Assembly (NCBI GenBank): GCA_900078405.1
Contig: FLTS01000001.1
Span: 2,380,626-2,444,625 of the forward strand
DNA: 64,000 nucleotides
Source of the DNA: an uncultured Stenotrophomonas sp.
GTDB taxonomy: Bacteria; Pseudomonadota; Gammaproteobacteria; Xanthomonadales; Xanthomonadaceae
Reading direction: 5' to 3'
Of this stretch, positions 1-8,296 are shown piece after piece; the first letter of the stretch is position 1; each line of letters begins with the position of its first letter. The notes beneath the pieces are model-generated. The model made no database searches. It was not told the origin of the DNA and saw only the letters and a program-made list of their open reading frames with translations. The translations under genes and the position numbers were made by a program.

Positions 1-88
1 CACCATGCACCAGCGCGCGGGGCGAACTGCAGGCGGCCAGTGCCAGCACGGCGGCGGCGAGCAGGGACAAGGACGGGAATCGGGACAT
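1..88 (-). CDS. Lipoprotein, N-terminal fragment
   Basis: The ATG lies at 88 and the frame runs leftwards off the window, leaving 29 codons. The peptide has a basic start (MSRF), a hydrophobic core and the lipobox LAAC with Cys at residue 20, followed by SSPRALVHG. This is a typical signal peptidase II signal, so the mature protein should be lipid-anchored in the envelope. Nothing of the functional domain is visible and no family can be named. It is divergent from the yceH-like gene, with 113 bp between the starts. Confidence 0.6.
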   Translation of the reverse strand, partial: MSRFPSLSLLAAAVLALAACSSPRALVHG

Positions 89-201
89 GCGGTAGACCGG
101 GCAGGGCGAAAACCCGCGCAGTTTACCGGCTCGCCCATGCCCCTGCCGGCGCCGGCCGCCCGGCCCGCTCGGCTATGCTTGCGCCCCCTCGCGCGACGCA
201 G

Positions 202-864
202 ATGCCCACGATGACCGATTCCTCCACCATCCCCGTCCTCGACGCCGCGCAGGCACGCGCCCTGGGCTGCCTGATCGAAAAGGAAGCCACCACCCCGGAC
301 GCCTACCCGCTGACCGTCAACGCCACCCAGGTGGCCGCCAACCAGAAGACCGCGCGCGAGCCCGTGATGACGCTTGACGCCGGCAAGGTGCAGCACGCGC
401 TGCGCCAGCTGGAAGCGATGGGACTGGCGCGCCAGCACTTCTCCTCGCGCGCCGAACGCTACGAACACCTGGCTGGCAACAGGCTCGACCTGCCGCGCCA
501 GCAGGTGGCGCTGCTGGGCCTTTTGCTGCTGCGTGGGCCACAGACCGCCGGCGAACTGGCCGCGCGCAGCGAGCGCATGGCGAAGTTCGCCGACGCCGAG
601 GACCTGCGCCACCAGCTCGACCGGCTGGCCCAGCGCGAACTGGTGGTGCAGCTGCCGCGCGCCACCGGCCAGCGCGAGGACCGCTACATGCACCTTTTGT
701 GTGGTCCTGTGGATGTGGAAGCGCTGGCGGCGCAGTATCGCGCCCCGGCGGCTGGCACGGCGGCCGGCAACAGCGCACTGGAAGAGCGCGTGCAGCAGCT
801 GGAAGCCACGGTGTCCACGTTGCAGGAGCAGCTAGCGCAGCTACAGGCGCGACTGGACGGCTGA
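202..864 (+). CDS. yceH: YceH family protein (DUF480)
   Basis: The protein has 220 residues from the ATG at 202; an in-frame ATG at 211 is equally possible and neither has a clear ribosome binding site. The N-terminal part carries the family signature [20 protein letters not shown] and then [16 protein letters not shown], two winged-helix-like repeats of the DUF480/YceH family. The last 35 residues form a predicted coiled coil ([19 protein letters not shown]). The biochemical role of YceH is not established; a DNA-binding role is suggested only by the fold. The gene is followed directly by a GTAG repeat pair. Confidence 0.85.
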   Translation: MPTMTDSSTIPVLDAAQARALGCLIEKEATTPDAYPLTVNATQVAANQKTAREPVMTLDAGKVQHALRQLEAMGLARQHFSSRAERYEHLAGNRLDLPRQQVALLGLLLLRGPQTAGELAARSERMAKFADAEDLRHQLDRLAQRELVVQLPRATGQREDRYMHLLCGPVDVEALAAQYRAPAAGTAAGNSALEERVQQLEATVSTLQEQLAQLQARLDG

Positions 865-878
865 GCAGCGTTGGCGTC

Positions 879-950
879 TGTAGGAGCGACGTCAGTCGCG
901 ACCGGGACGTTACCGTGAAAGCCCCGGTCGCGACTGACGTCGCTCCTACA
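879..950. repeat. GTAG-headed REP doublet, type A
   Basis: Two inverted copies of GTAGGAGCGACGTCAGTCGC face each other around a spacer of about 16 bp. Each copy consists of the GTAG head and a small hairpin (GCGAC-GTCA-GTCGC), so the doublet can fold as two small hairpins or one long one. This is the architecture of REP elements mobilised by RAYT (REP-associated tyrosine) transposases. No such transposase lies in the window. Confidence 0.85.
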
Positions 951-968
951 TCACCCCTGCACAGCTAA

Positions 969-1041
969 GGTAGGTCGGGGTTACACCCCCGACGCTTGCA
1001 TCCCGTCACCCCGCGCGTCGGGGACGTAGCCCCGACCTACC
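969..1041. repeat. GTAG-headed REP doublet, type B; supplies a stop codon
   Basis: The left copy reads GTAGGTCGGGG, a short loop and CCCCGAC; the right copy is its inverse. The palindrome differs from type A but the GTAG head is the same. The head of the right copy, read on the minus strand, provides the TAG stop codon of the acetyltransferase gene (1037-1039). Confidence 0.8.
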
Positions 1042-1561
1042 GGCTTGCGGGTTTGTTGAGGTAGAGCAGCAGCGTTTCATCCTTGCCGGGCAGGCGGACA
1101 CTACCGTTGGCGCGGAAATCCAGCTTGTGCAGCAGCGCGATCGAACGTGCGTTGCCCGGTGCGACGATCGCGCACAGGCGGCCCAATCCGAGCGTTCCGC
1201 GCGCATGGGCCAACACCCCGCGCGCCGCTTCCAGCGCATAGCCCTGCCCCGCATGGCGCTCCAGCAGTGCATAGCCGATATCCGGATGCGGCAACGCGGC
1301 GCGATGCACCAGCCCGGCATTGCCCAGCCACGCGCCATCGCCACGCCGCTCGATGGCATACATGCCGTAGCCGTGCCGCTCGTAGCTCACCATCGGGCCA
1401 TTGCGGACGCACTCGCGCGCCTGCTCCAGCGTGCGGATGCCGCGGTCGCCGATATGGCGGTGGAAACCCGGCTCGTTGAGCAGCTCCAGCATCGCCGCGG
1501 CATCGCCATCGTCATCGCGCAGCAGGCGCAGCCGCAGGCGTTCGGTTTCGATCAGCATCAT
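1037..1561 (-). CDS. GNAT family N-acetyltransferase (RimJ/RimL type)
   Basis: This is a GNAT acyltransferase of about 174 residues that should transfer an acetyl group from acetyl-CoA to an amine; the substrate is unknown. Family features are the opening MLIETERLRLRLL, the segment PDIGYALLERHAGQGYALEA containing the acetyl-CoA binding loop (R/Q-x-x-G-x-A type), and NARSIALLHKLDF near the C-terminus, where RimJ/RimL proteins carry N-x-x-S-x-x-x-x-x-x-x-G-F. The start at 1561 is chosen because GAGG lies just before it; ATGs at 1573 and 1558 are alternatives. The stop codon is the TAG of a REP head. Confidence 0.8.
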   Translation of the reverse strand: MMLIETERLRLRLLRDDDGDAAAMLELLNEPGFHRHIGDRGIRTLEQARECVRNGPMVSYERHGYGMYAIERRGDGAWLGNAGLVHRAALPHPDIGYALLERHAGQGYALEAARGVLAHARGTLGLGRLCAIVAPGNARSIALLHKLDFRANGSVRLPGKDETLLLYLNKPASR

Positions 1562-1620
1562 GCGCCTCGTCATCGTTCATCTTCGTGCAGCATCGCACCA
1601 GCAAGGGAACGGCGGGGCTG

Positions 1621-1696
1621 GTGGGTGCCGACCGTTGGTCGGCACATTCGGGCAGGTTGCAGCCAATGCGACACGACCAAGGGTCGTGCCCCACCA
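1621..1696. repeat. Degenerate REP-like doublet
   Basis: A hairpin GTGCCGACC-GTT-GGTCGGCAC is followed about 26 bp on by an inverted, diverged partner (CACGACC-AAG-GGTCGTG) and CCCCACC. Heads read GTGG rather than GTAG, so this looks like a decayed doublet. It fills most of the gap between the acetyltransferase and rep genes. Confidence 0.5.
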
Positions 1697-1723
1697 CCAT
1701 CCGCAAGCCCCACCGTCTCCACC

Positions 1724-3709
1724 TCAGTCGAACAACGCCTGTATCGCCGCCAGCCCCGCCTTCGCGCGTTCCTGCTTGTGCGCCGCATCGGCCACCGGGT
1801 CGGCGCCGTCGCGCTGGATCTCCGCCGCCGGCAGTTCGTCGAAGAAGCGGCTGGGCTTCAGGCGCACGTGCTCACCGAACTTGCGCGTCAGCCGGCTGTA
1901 GCTCATCCACAGCTGGACCTTGGCACGGGTGATGCCCACGTACAGCAGCCGCCTTTCTTCCTGCAACGTGCCTTCGTCGAGGCTGACCTGGTGCGGCAGC
2001 ACCCCGTCCTCGCAGCCGACGATGAACACATACGGAAACTCCAGGCCCTTGGAGGCGTGCAGGGTCATCATCCGCACCTGGTTGCCGCCGTCGTCCTTGT
2101 CATTGCGCGAGATCAGCGCCAGCTGCGCGGCCATGTCGGCGGCGCTGGCGCCACGCGGGCCATTCTCGAACCACACCGCCAGCTCTTCGAGGTTGTTGGC
2201 GCGGCGCTCGTAGCCGGCGGTGTCCTTGGCCTGGTGGCGCAGCTCGGCGAGCAGACCCGAATCCTTGGCTACGCGCCGCACCAGGTCGCCGGAGGAACTC
2301 TGGCGCATGTCCATGCGCAACGCGCGCAGGATGTCGGTGAAGCGGCTCAGGCTGTTGGCCGCGCGCGGCGGCAACTGCGCCAGCGCACCCATCGCCTCGG
2401 CCGCCTGCGCCATCGACATGCCCTTTTCCGCCGCCAGTTCGGCCAGTTTCGCCAGCGTGCCGGCACCGACGTCGCGCTTGGGCGCCTGCACCGCGCGCAT
2501 GAAGGCGGTGTCGTCGTCCGGGTTCACCAGCAGCCGCAGCCACGCCAGCGTGTCCTTCACCTCCTGCCGCTCGAGGAACACGGTGCCGCCGGTCAGGTGG
2601 TAGGGCACGCCGACCAGCTGCATTGCCTTTTCCAGCGGCCGGCTCTGGAAGTTGCCGCGGAACAGGATGCAGAAATCGCCCCACGGCACGCGCCGGCTGG
2701 TGGCGATGAACTGGATCTCGGCGGCCACCTTCTCCGCCTCGTGCTCGCTGTTGCGGCATTCCCACACGCGGATGCGCTCGCCGTCGGCCTGGTCGGACCA
2801 CAGCGTCTTCAGGTGTTCGTGCGGGTTGTGCGCGATCAGCGCGTTGGCCGCACGCAGCACGCGGTTGGAGCAGCGGTAGTTCTGTTCCAGCTTGATGACC
2901 TGCAGCGACGGGTATTCCACCGCCATGTTCTGCAGATTCTCCGGGTTGGCGCCGCGCCATGCGTAGATGCTCTGGTCATCGTCACCCACGCAGGTGAAGT
3001 TGCCGGCCGGCCCGGCCAGCTGCTTGAGCAACCGGTACTGGGCGTCGTTGGTGTCCTGGCATTCGTCCACCAGCAGGTAGCCGATGCGCTCGCGCCAGGC
3101 CAGCGCGATGTCCGGGTTTTCCTCCAGCACCTGCACCGGCAGGCGGATCAGGTCGTCGAAGTCCACCGCGTTGAAGGCGGTGAGCCGCGCCTGGTACAAC
3201 TCGTAGACCATCGCCGCGTTCTTCTCGCGGCTGCTGCGCGCCACCGCCATCGCCTGCTCGGGCGAGAGGCCGGCGTTCTTGGCGCGCGAGACCAGGTTCT
3301 TCATGTCCTCGATGTCGTCGGGCTTGGCGTTGCTGCCGCCAAGCAGGTCCTTGACCTGCGCCGCCGCATCGTCGGCATCGAAGATCGAGAAACCGCGCTT
3401 GAGCCCCACCGCCGCGTGTTCGATCTGCAGGAACTTCAGGCCCAGCGCGTGGAAGGTGCAGATCGTCACGTCCTCGGCCTGCCCGCCGCGCAGGCGCTTG
3501 CCCACGCGCTCGCGCATTTCCTTGGCCGACTTGTTGGTGAAGGTGATCGCGGCGATGCGGCGGGCGCTGTAGCGGCCGCTGCCGATCAGGTGGGCGATCT
3601 TTTCCACGATCACGCGGGTCTTGCCGCTGCCGGCCCCGGCCAGTACCAGCAGGGGGCCTTCGGTGTGCAGCACCGCCGCGCGTTGGGGGGGGTTGAGGGA
3701 GTCCAGCAT
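1724..3709 (-). CDS. rep: ATP-dependent DNA helicase Rep
   Basis: This is a superfamily 1A 3'-5' helicase of 661 residues, close to E. coli Rep (673). It carries Walker A LAGAGSGKT near residues 22-30, motif Ia TFTNKSAKEM, motif II LLVDECQDTN, motif III GDDDQSIYAWRGA, motif IV EQNYRCSNRVL, motif V MTLHASKGLEF and motif VI GITRAK. The RHIAAVTF-like and CTFHALGL segments favour Rep over UvrD or PcrA. Rep removes roadblocks ahead of replication forks, and in E. coli works with DnaB. It is divergent from tdk across a 130-bp gap that holds a 24-bp inverted repeat. Confidence 0.92.
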   Translation of the reverse strand: MLDSLNPPQRAAVLHTEGPLLVLAGAGSGKTRVIVEKIAHLIGSGRYSARRIAAITFTNKSAKEMRERVGKRLRGGQAEDVTICTFHALGLKFLQIEHAAVGLKRGFSIFDADDAAAQVKDLLGGSNAKPDDIEDMKNLVSRAKNAGLSPEQAMAVARSSREKNAAMVYELYQARLTAFNAVDFDDLIRLPVQVLEENPDIALAWRERIGYLLVDECQDTNDAQYRLLKQLAGPAGNFTCVGDDDQSIYAWRGANPENLQNMAVEYPSLQVIKLEQNYRCSNRVLRAANALIAHNPHEHLKTLWSDQADGERIRVWECRNSEHEAEKVAAEIQFIATSRRVPWGDFCILFRGNFQSRPLEKAMQLVGVPYHLTGGTVFLERQEVKDTLAWLRLLVNPDDDTAFMRAVQAPKRDVGAGTLAKLAELAAEKGMSMAQAAEAMGALAQLPPRAANSLSRFTDILRALRMDMRQSSSGDLVRRVAKDSGLLAELRHQAKDTAGYERRANNLEELAVWFENGPRGASAADMAAQLALISRNDKDDGGNQVRMMTLHASKGLEFPYVFIVGCEDGVLPHQVSLDEGTLQEERRLLYVGITRAKVQLWMSYSRLTRKFGEHVRLKPSRFFDELPAAEIQRDGADPVADAAHKQERAKAGLAAIQALFD

Positions 3710-3717
3710 GGAGGAAT

Positions 3718-3828
3718 GAGTGAAGAGGAGTGAGTAGTGAGAAAAAGCAGGAGCGCCTCCGCGGCGGGTATTCTGTCACCCTGCAGGGCCGGCTGTTGCC
3801 TTTACTCACTACTCACTCCTCTTCACTC
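3718..3828. repeat. 24-bp perfect inverted repeat in the rep-tdk leader region
   Basis: Positions 3718-3741 and 3805-3828 are exact reverse complements (24 of 24). Both arms are built from ACTCACT-like microrepeats. Read in the direction of each gene, the same 24-mer lies about 10 nt before the rep start and about 11 nt before the tdk start, so the two divergent genes share a leader. The 63-nt centre shows no obvious further structure. Confidence 0.8.
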
Positions 3829-3839
3829 ACTTCTGCCTC

Positions 3840-4472
3840 ATGGCCAAGCTCTATTTCTACTATTCGGCGATGAACGCCGGGAAGACCACCACCCTGCTGC
3901 AGTCGGCGCACAACTACCGCGAGCGCGGCATGCGGGTGGCAATCCTGACCCCGCGGCTGGACCACCGTGCCGGCAGCGGCACCGTCGCTTCGCGGATCGG
4001 CCTGCAGGCCGAGGCCACCGCCTTCGACCATGACACCGACCTGCAGCAGCTGGTCGAACGCGACATGGCCGCGCACGGGCGCCTGGGCTGCGTACTGGTG
4101 GACGAGGCGCAGTTCCTGAGCAAGGCGCAGGTGTGGCAGTTGAGCGAGGTGGTCGACCAGTTGCGCATCCCGGTGCTGTGTTACGGGTTGCGCACCGATT
4201 TCCGCGGCGAGCTGTTCGAGGGCAGCCAGTACCTGCTGGCCTGGGCCGACGAGATGCAGGAGATCAAGACCATCTGCCACAGCGGCAAGAAGGCGACGAT
4301 GACCGTGCGCGTGGACGCCAACGGCTTCGCGGTGCAGGACGGCCCGCAGGTGGAGATCGGTGGCAACGACCGCTACGTGTCGGTCAGCCGTGCCGAGTTC
4401 AAGAAGATCACCCGCGGCGAGGGCCGCATCGAGCCGATGCAGGCGCCGCTGCCGCTGCAGGTACGGGGTTAG
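3840..4472 (+). CDS. tdk: Thymidine kinase
   Basis: Type II thymidine kinase of 210 residues, which phosphorylates thymidine with ATP in the salvage pathway. The P-loop is SAMNAGKTT (residues 9-17), the Mg-binding motif is LVDEAQF (near 88-94), and the lasso and substrate region is [15 protein letters not shown] followed by [12 protein letters not shown] near the C-terminus. The zinc site of bacterial Tdk normally uses Cys-x-x-Cys and a Cys-x-x-His pair. Here the corresponding positions read ICHSG and VSRAEF, so at least two Cys ligands are replaced by Ser. It is a solitary gene, convergent with the GH16 gene 37 bp downstream. Confidence 0.93.
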   Translation: MAKLYFYYSAMNAGKTTTLLQSAHNYRERGMRVAILTPRLDHRAGSGTVASRIGLQAEATAFDHDTDLQQLVERDMAAHGRLGCVLVDEAQFLSKAQVWQLSEVVDQLRIPVLCYGLRTDFRGELFEGSQYLLAWADEMQEIKTICHSGKKATMTVRVDANGFAVQDGPQVEIGGNDRYVSVSRAEFKKITRGEGRIEPMQAPLPLQVRG

Positions 4473-4487
4473 GGGCCACGGGAATAC

Positions 4488-4513
4488 CCATGCGGGGCAA
4501 GCCCCGCATCTAC
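4488..4513 (-). repeat. Single GTAG REP, type C; supplies a stop codon
   Basis: On the minus strand this reads GTAG, then a hairpin GCGGGG-CTT-GCCCCGC flanked by T and A. Its TAG (4510-4512) is the stop codon of the GH16 gene. It lies between the convergent tdk and GH16 genes, where it may also act as a weak terminator. Confidence 0.75.
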
Positions 4514-5535
4514 GGTTCCGGGGTTTCCGGGACGACCTGCTTCGCCGCCGGGTCGCGGGTGGCGCAACCGCTGCCGTCCGCATGGCCGGCGCCGCAACGG
4601 TAGACACGCACGTAGTCCACCAGCATCGTCTGCGGATACGCGCTTTTGTCGATGCCGGTGGCATTGACCTTCCCGGCCCAGTCGCCGCCGACGGCCAGGT
4701 TGAGCAGCAGGTGGAATTTCGAGGCGGCGTCGAACGGGGCGCCGGGCGGAGCGTCCACCCAGTTGCCGCGCGCATCCTGCCGCTGCGAAAACCAATGCTC
4801 GGCGCGCTGGGTGGCGTAGTGCACGCCATCGACGTACCAGCGGATCTCGTCCTGCTCCCATTCCAGCGCGTAGACGTGGAAATCGTCGGCCGGGCTGGCG
4901 CCATCGGGCAGCAGGTACCAGGTGCCGGCGTGCACGTTGCCCGGCGGCGCGCGGCCGTAGTGCAAGGTGCCGTGGATGCGCGTTTCCGGCGTGCCGGGCG
5001 CGGCTCCGGGCCTGTCCGACGGCGTGCCCAGGTTCACCGCCTCCATGATGTCAATTTCGCCGGAAGCCGCCCAACCGCCGTGTGGCGAGTCGGTGGGCAG
5101 CATCCAGATCGCCGGCCAGCTGCCCTGCCCGGCCGGCAGCCGGGCACGGATCTCGAAGCGGCCGAAGGTCCATTCCTGCCGGCCCCTGGTGCGCAGCCGT
5201 GCGGAGGTATAGGGCAGCATGGCATTGATGTTGCCGCGCCCATCCGGCGTGGCCGGGGCGCTCCAGCGTTCGCGACGGGCGACGATGTGCAGCAGACCGT
5301 CGGCAAGCCAGGCATTGGCACGCGGCTGGCGGGCGCGGCGCGGGGTGTAGCACTGCTGTTCGTGGTTGCCGCCACCCCAGCAATTGCTCTCCAACTCCCA
5401 TTTGGTGCGGTCGATGGCATCACCGTCGAATTCGTCGTGCCACACCAACTGCCAGCCCGGCGACGGCGCTTGCGCACCGTCACCGGACAGGGCCGCGGCC
5501 AGCAGCAACGGAAGCAGGCTCACGGCGTCGGGCAC
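4510..5535 (-). CDS. Family 16 glycoside hydrolase, laminarinase-like
   Basis: A secreted endo-beta-glucanase of about 341 residues. The catalytic motif is GEIDIMEAV (E-x-D-x-x-E, nucleophile and acid/base), in the order found in beta-1,3-glucanases. Other family marks are LVWHDEFDG near the N-terminus and FHVYALEWEQDEIRWYVDG. A signal peptide (SLLPLLLAAALSGDGAQA) precedes the domain. The GTG at 5535 is preferred because AGAAGG lies 4 nt upstream; a GTG at 5523 overlaps the GH3 stop as GTGA. Either start overlaps or abuts the upstream GH3 gene, so the two are translated together. The stop codon is the TAG of a REP head. The preferred substrate (laminarin, mixed-linkage glucan) is inferred from the family. 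Confidence 0.88.
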   Translation of the reverse strand: MPDAVSLLPLLLAAALSGDGAQAPSPGWQLVWHDEFDGDAIDRTKWELESNCWGGGNHEQQCYTPRRARQPRANAWLADGLLHIVARRERWSAPATPDGRGNINAMLPYTSARLRTRGRQEWTFGRFEIRARLPAGQGSWPAIWMLPTDSPHGGWAASGEIDIMEAVNLGTPSDRPGAAPGTPETRIHGTLHYGRAPPGNVHAGTWYLLPDGASPADDFHVYALEWEQDEIRWYVDGVHYATQRAEHWFSQRQDARGNWVDAPPGAPFDAASKFHLLLNLAVGGDWAGKVNATGIDKSAYPQTMLVDYVRVYRCGAGHADGSGCATRDPAAKQVVPETPEP

Positions 5536-8099
5536 TCGACCTTCTGTTCGTAGTCGGTGCCGATGCTCACCTTCGCCAGCGACAAGCGCAGGCCATCGCT
5601 GCCACGCAGGGCGAACGGCACGTCCAGCTTGCCGGTATCGATGCCGGTGCCACGCAGGCACTTGAGCGGCACGCCCAGCCGCGCCCATTCGCCGCGCGGC
5701 AGTTGCGCCAGTGCCTCACCGATGGCCAGTTCGCCACGGCAGCCTTCGCCGCAGCCGGCGAGGTAGCCCACCTGCGCGCCGGCCGGCAATGCGTCGATCC
5801 GCATATTGGCAATCACCAGCACGTCGCCGTTGGTTTCACGCACCAGGTCCAGCGGCATGTTCGAGCGCAGCTCGATGATGCCCGCGCCCTTGAAGTCGAA
5901 CTGGCGCGCACCTTCCTGCACGTCGGTGTTGACCGCGGCCATCGTCACCGAGCCATCGGTGGTTACGACATTGGGATGCACGACGTCCATCGCCTCGCCG
6001 TCGGCGCCGGTCAGGCGCAGGGTCAGGCCGGTGGTGGCCACGCCACGGTCGAACCAGGTGCTGGTGCGCGAGGCGTTGGGGTCGATGCCGGGGTCTTCGG
6101 ACAGGGCCGGCAGGTTGCCGTCGTCGGCATAGGTCAGGCCGTAGCCGAAGGCGAACTGCGGGTCGTAATCCTTCTGGCCGACGTTGTTGGCGTACTGGTC
6201 GGCGCGGCGCGGCCACGAGAAGCCGAGCTTGCCCTTGAAGTCGTGCTGCACGCGGCCGTCGGGCTTGCGCAGCAGCACGTCGGCGACGCCGCCGCCTTCA
6301 CCGCCCGGCAGCCATGCGGCGACGAAGGCGTCGGCAGCGTTGATCTCGCGGTTCATCCACAGCGGGCGGCCGCTGAGGAACACCGCCACTACCGGGATGC
6401 CCTCGGCCTTGAGCCTGCGGATCAGTTCAAGGTCACCGGACTTGCCGCCCTTGAACATCAGGTCGGGCAGGTCGCCCTGGAACTCGGCATAGGGCTCCTC
6501 GCCGAACACCACCACCGCCACGTCCGGTTTGCTCTTGTAGGCGCCGTCGACCGCCAGCTCGGCGTTGCCGCCGGCCGCTTCGAGCTGCGACTTCAGACCC
6601 TGCCAGATGGTTTCGGCATTGGGGAAATCGCTGCGCTGGGTGCCATCGCCCTGCCACGTCAGTGTCCAGCCGCCGGCCTGCTTGGCCATGTTGTCGGCGA
6701 CGTCGCCGGCCACCAGCACGCGCTGCTTCGGTGCCAGCGGCAGGATGCCACCCTGGTTCTTCAGCAGCACCAGCGATTCGCGCACCGCCTGCCGCGCCAC
6801 CGCGCGGTGTTCCGGCGCGCCAAGCAATTCGAACTTGCCGCCCAGTGCGCGCGCCGAGGGCTTGGGTTTCTCGAACAGGCCCATGCGGAACTTGGTGCGC
6901 AGGATGCGCCGTACCGCGTCGTCCAGCCGCGCCATCGGCAAGCTGCCGTCCCTGGCGTGGGCAAGGGTGCTTTCGTACATGCCCTTCCAGCTGTCCGGCG
7001 CCATCGCCATGTCCAGCCCGGCGATGTAGGTCTGCGCGCAGTCGGTGTTGCTGCAGCCCTTGACCTGGCCGTGGCCGTTCCAGTCGCCGACGACGAAGCC
7101 GCCGAAGTGCATGCGCTCCTTCAACACGTCTGTCAGCAACGGTTTGTGGCCGTGCATCTTCTCGCCGTGGAAGCTGTTGAACGAAGCCATCACCGATTGC
7201 GCGCCGACGGCGATCGCCGGCACGTAGCCGGCGGCATGAATGTCACGCAGCTGCGCTTCGCTGACCGTGGTGTCGCCCTGGTCCTTGCCATTGTCGGTGC
7301 CGCCGTCGCCGAGGAAGTGCTTGACCGTGGTCATCACGTGGTGGTCGTCGAGGAAGTCCGGCGCGCCGGCCTTGCCCTGCAACCCTTCGACGAACGCGCC
7401 GGCGTAGCTGGCCACCAGTGCCGGGTCTTCCGAATAGCCTTCGTAGGCGCGGCCCCAGCGGTCATCCTGCGGCACCGCCACGGTCGGCGCGAAGGTCCAT
7501 TCCATGCCGGTGGTGCGGGTTTCGATGGCGGTGATGCGGGCGATCTCGCGCAGCAGCTCCGGGTTGCGGGTGGCGCCGAGGCCGACGTTGTGCGGGAACA
7601 GGGTGGCGCCAACCACGTTGCTCTGGCCGTGCATGGCGTCGATGCCCCAGATGATCGGGATCGCCTTGCCGCCGCCGCGGGTATCCATCGACGCTTCCCA
7701 GAACGCGTCGGCCAGTGCCAGCCAGTCCTTGGGCGGGGCGTTGTACTTGCCGCCGGGGTCGGAGCCGCCGCCGGCCAGGATCGAACCGAGCCGGTACTTG
7801 CGCACCTCGTCGGGGGTGATGCTGGCGATGTCGCCCTGCACGATCTGGCCGACCTTTTCTTCCAGCGTCATCGTGGCCATCAGTGCATCGATGCGCTGCT
7901 CCAGCGCCGGGTCAGCGGCCAGCGGCCACGCCGGTTGCGGCCAGTGCGCCGGATCGATCCGTCCGGCACCGGCCTCGGCGGCGGAAGCAGGCTGGGTGGC
8001 GAGGGCGGGCACGCAGGCCAGCGCCAGCGCGGCACACAGCGAGAGCGGGCGCAGTCGGCCACGGGCGGACGGACGGGGATGCGGGAGGCGAGGCTTCAT
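5520..8099 (-). CDS. Family 3 glycoside hydrolase (exo-beta-glucosidase, CelD-like)
   Basis: An exo-acting beta-glucosidase of 859 residues from the ATG at 8099, with a signal peptide (LSLCAALALACVPALA). It removes glucose from beta-gluco-oligosaccharides, most likely in the periplasm or outside. The GH3 N-terminal domain is marked by LEEKVGQIVQGD and WGIDAMHG; the nucleophile Asp lies in GFVVGDWNG. A second GH3 domain (LVLLKNQGGILPL through FGYGLTY) follows, then about 200 residues resembling the C-terminal galactose-binding-like domain of ExoP-type enzymes. It is first in an operon with the GH16 gene. A LacI-type operator lies 60 bp upstream. Confidence 0.9.
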   Translation of the reverse strand: MKPRLPHPRPSARGRLRPLSLCAALALACVPALATQPASAAEAGAGRIDPAHWPQPAWPLAADPALEQRIDALMATMTLEEKVGQIVQGDIASITPDEVRKYRLGSILAGGGSDPGGKYNAPPKDWLALADAFWEASMDTRGGGKAIPIIWGIDAMHGQSNVVGATLFPHNVGLGATRNPELLREIARITAIETRTTGMEWTFAPTVAVPQDDRWGRAYEGYSEDPALVASYAGAFVEGLQGKAGAPDFLDDHHVMTTVKHFLGDGGTDNGKDQGDTTVSEAQLRDIHAAGYVPAIAVGAQSVMASFNSFHGEKMHGHKPLLTDVLKERMHFGGFVVGDWNGHGQVKGCSNTDCAQTYIAGLDMAMAPDSWKGMYESTLAHARDGSLPMARLDDAVRRILRTKFRMGLFEKPKPSARALGGKFELLGAPEHRAVARQAVRESLVLLKNQGGILPLAPKQRVLVAGDVADNMAKQAGGWTLTWQGDGTQRSDFPNAETIWQGLKSQLEAAGGNAELAVDGAYKSKPDVAVVVFGEEPYAEFQGDLPDLMFKGGKSGDLELIRRLKAEGIPVVAVFLSGRPLWMNREINAADAFVAAWLPGGEGGGVADVLLRKPDGRVQHDFKGKLGFSWPRRADQYANNVGQKDYDPQFAFGYGLTYADDGNLPALSEDPGIDPNASRTSTWFDRGVATTGLTLRLTGADGEAMDVVHPNVVTTDGSVTMAAVNTDVQEGARQFDFKGAGIIELRSNMPLDLVRETNGDVLVIANMRIDALPAGAQVGYLAGCGEGCRGELAIGEALAQLPRGEWARLGVPLKCLRGTGIDTGKLDVPFALRGSDGLRLSLAKVSIGTDYEQKVECPTP

Positions 8100-8158
8100 G
8101 GGCGGCGGGCTTCCTGGGCGGGAGAACGGGGAAATGCACGATTTTGTGCAGGACACCA

Positions 8159-8172
8159 TGACAGCGTTGTCA
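8159..8172. promoter_or_regulatory. LacI-type operator for the GH3-GH16 operon
   Basis: On the minus strand this reads TGACAACGCTGTCA, a near-perfect palindrome. The identical 14-mer recurs before the TonB receptor (9551) and the sugar transporter (15727). It lies between the divergent GH3 and LacI genes and overlaps a CTGACA that could be a -35 box for the GH3 gene. The LacI protein encoded alongside is the obvious candidate to bind it. Confidence 0.75.
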
Positions 8173-8296
8173 GGCAACAGGCAGAATAACGCCAGTCCGC
8201 CACGATGGCTTGCTGCACAGCGGCATGCCGCATGCGGATACAGTTGCACCTGTATCCAGGTGCGATGGCACAGGCCTGGCGGGAACCGGAAACGAC

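Noticed and set aside
64..864. Start of the yceH-like gene at position 40
   Set aside because: The extra 54 residues are Arg/Pro-rich shadow sequence overlapping the divergent lipoprotein gene; family members start near the ATGs at 202 or 211.
1127..3733. 868-codon open frame antisense to the acetyltransferase and rep genes
   Set aside because: It mirrors the codon pattern of rep on the other strand in GC-rich DNA; no domain is recognisable and it crosses the rep-tdk leader region.
3718..3828. CRISPR-like or transposon end repeats
   Set aside because: There are only two copies in inverted orientation, each tied to a gene start; no spacers, target duplication or transposase is seen.
5536..5688. 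N-terminal extension of the GH16 protein
   Set aside because: It would overlap the GH3 gene by 150 bp, lacks a signal peptide, and is translated from GH3 coding sequence in another frame.
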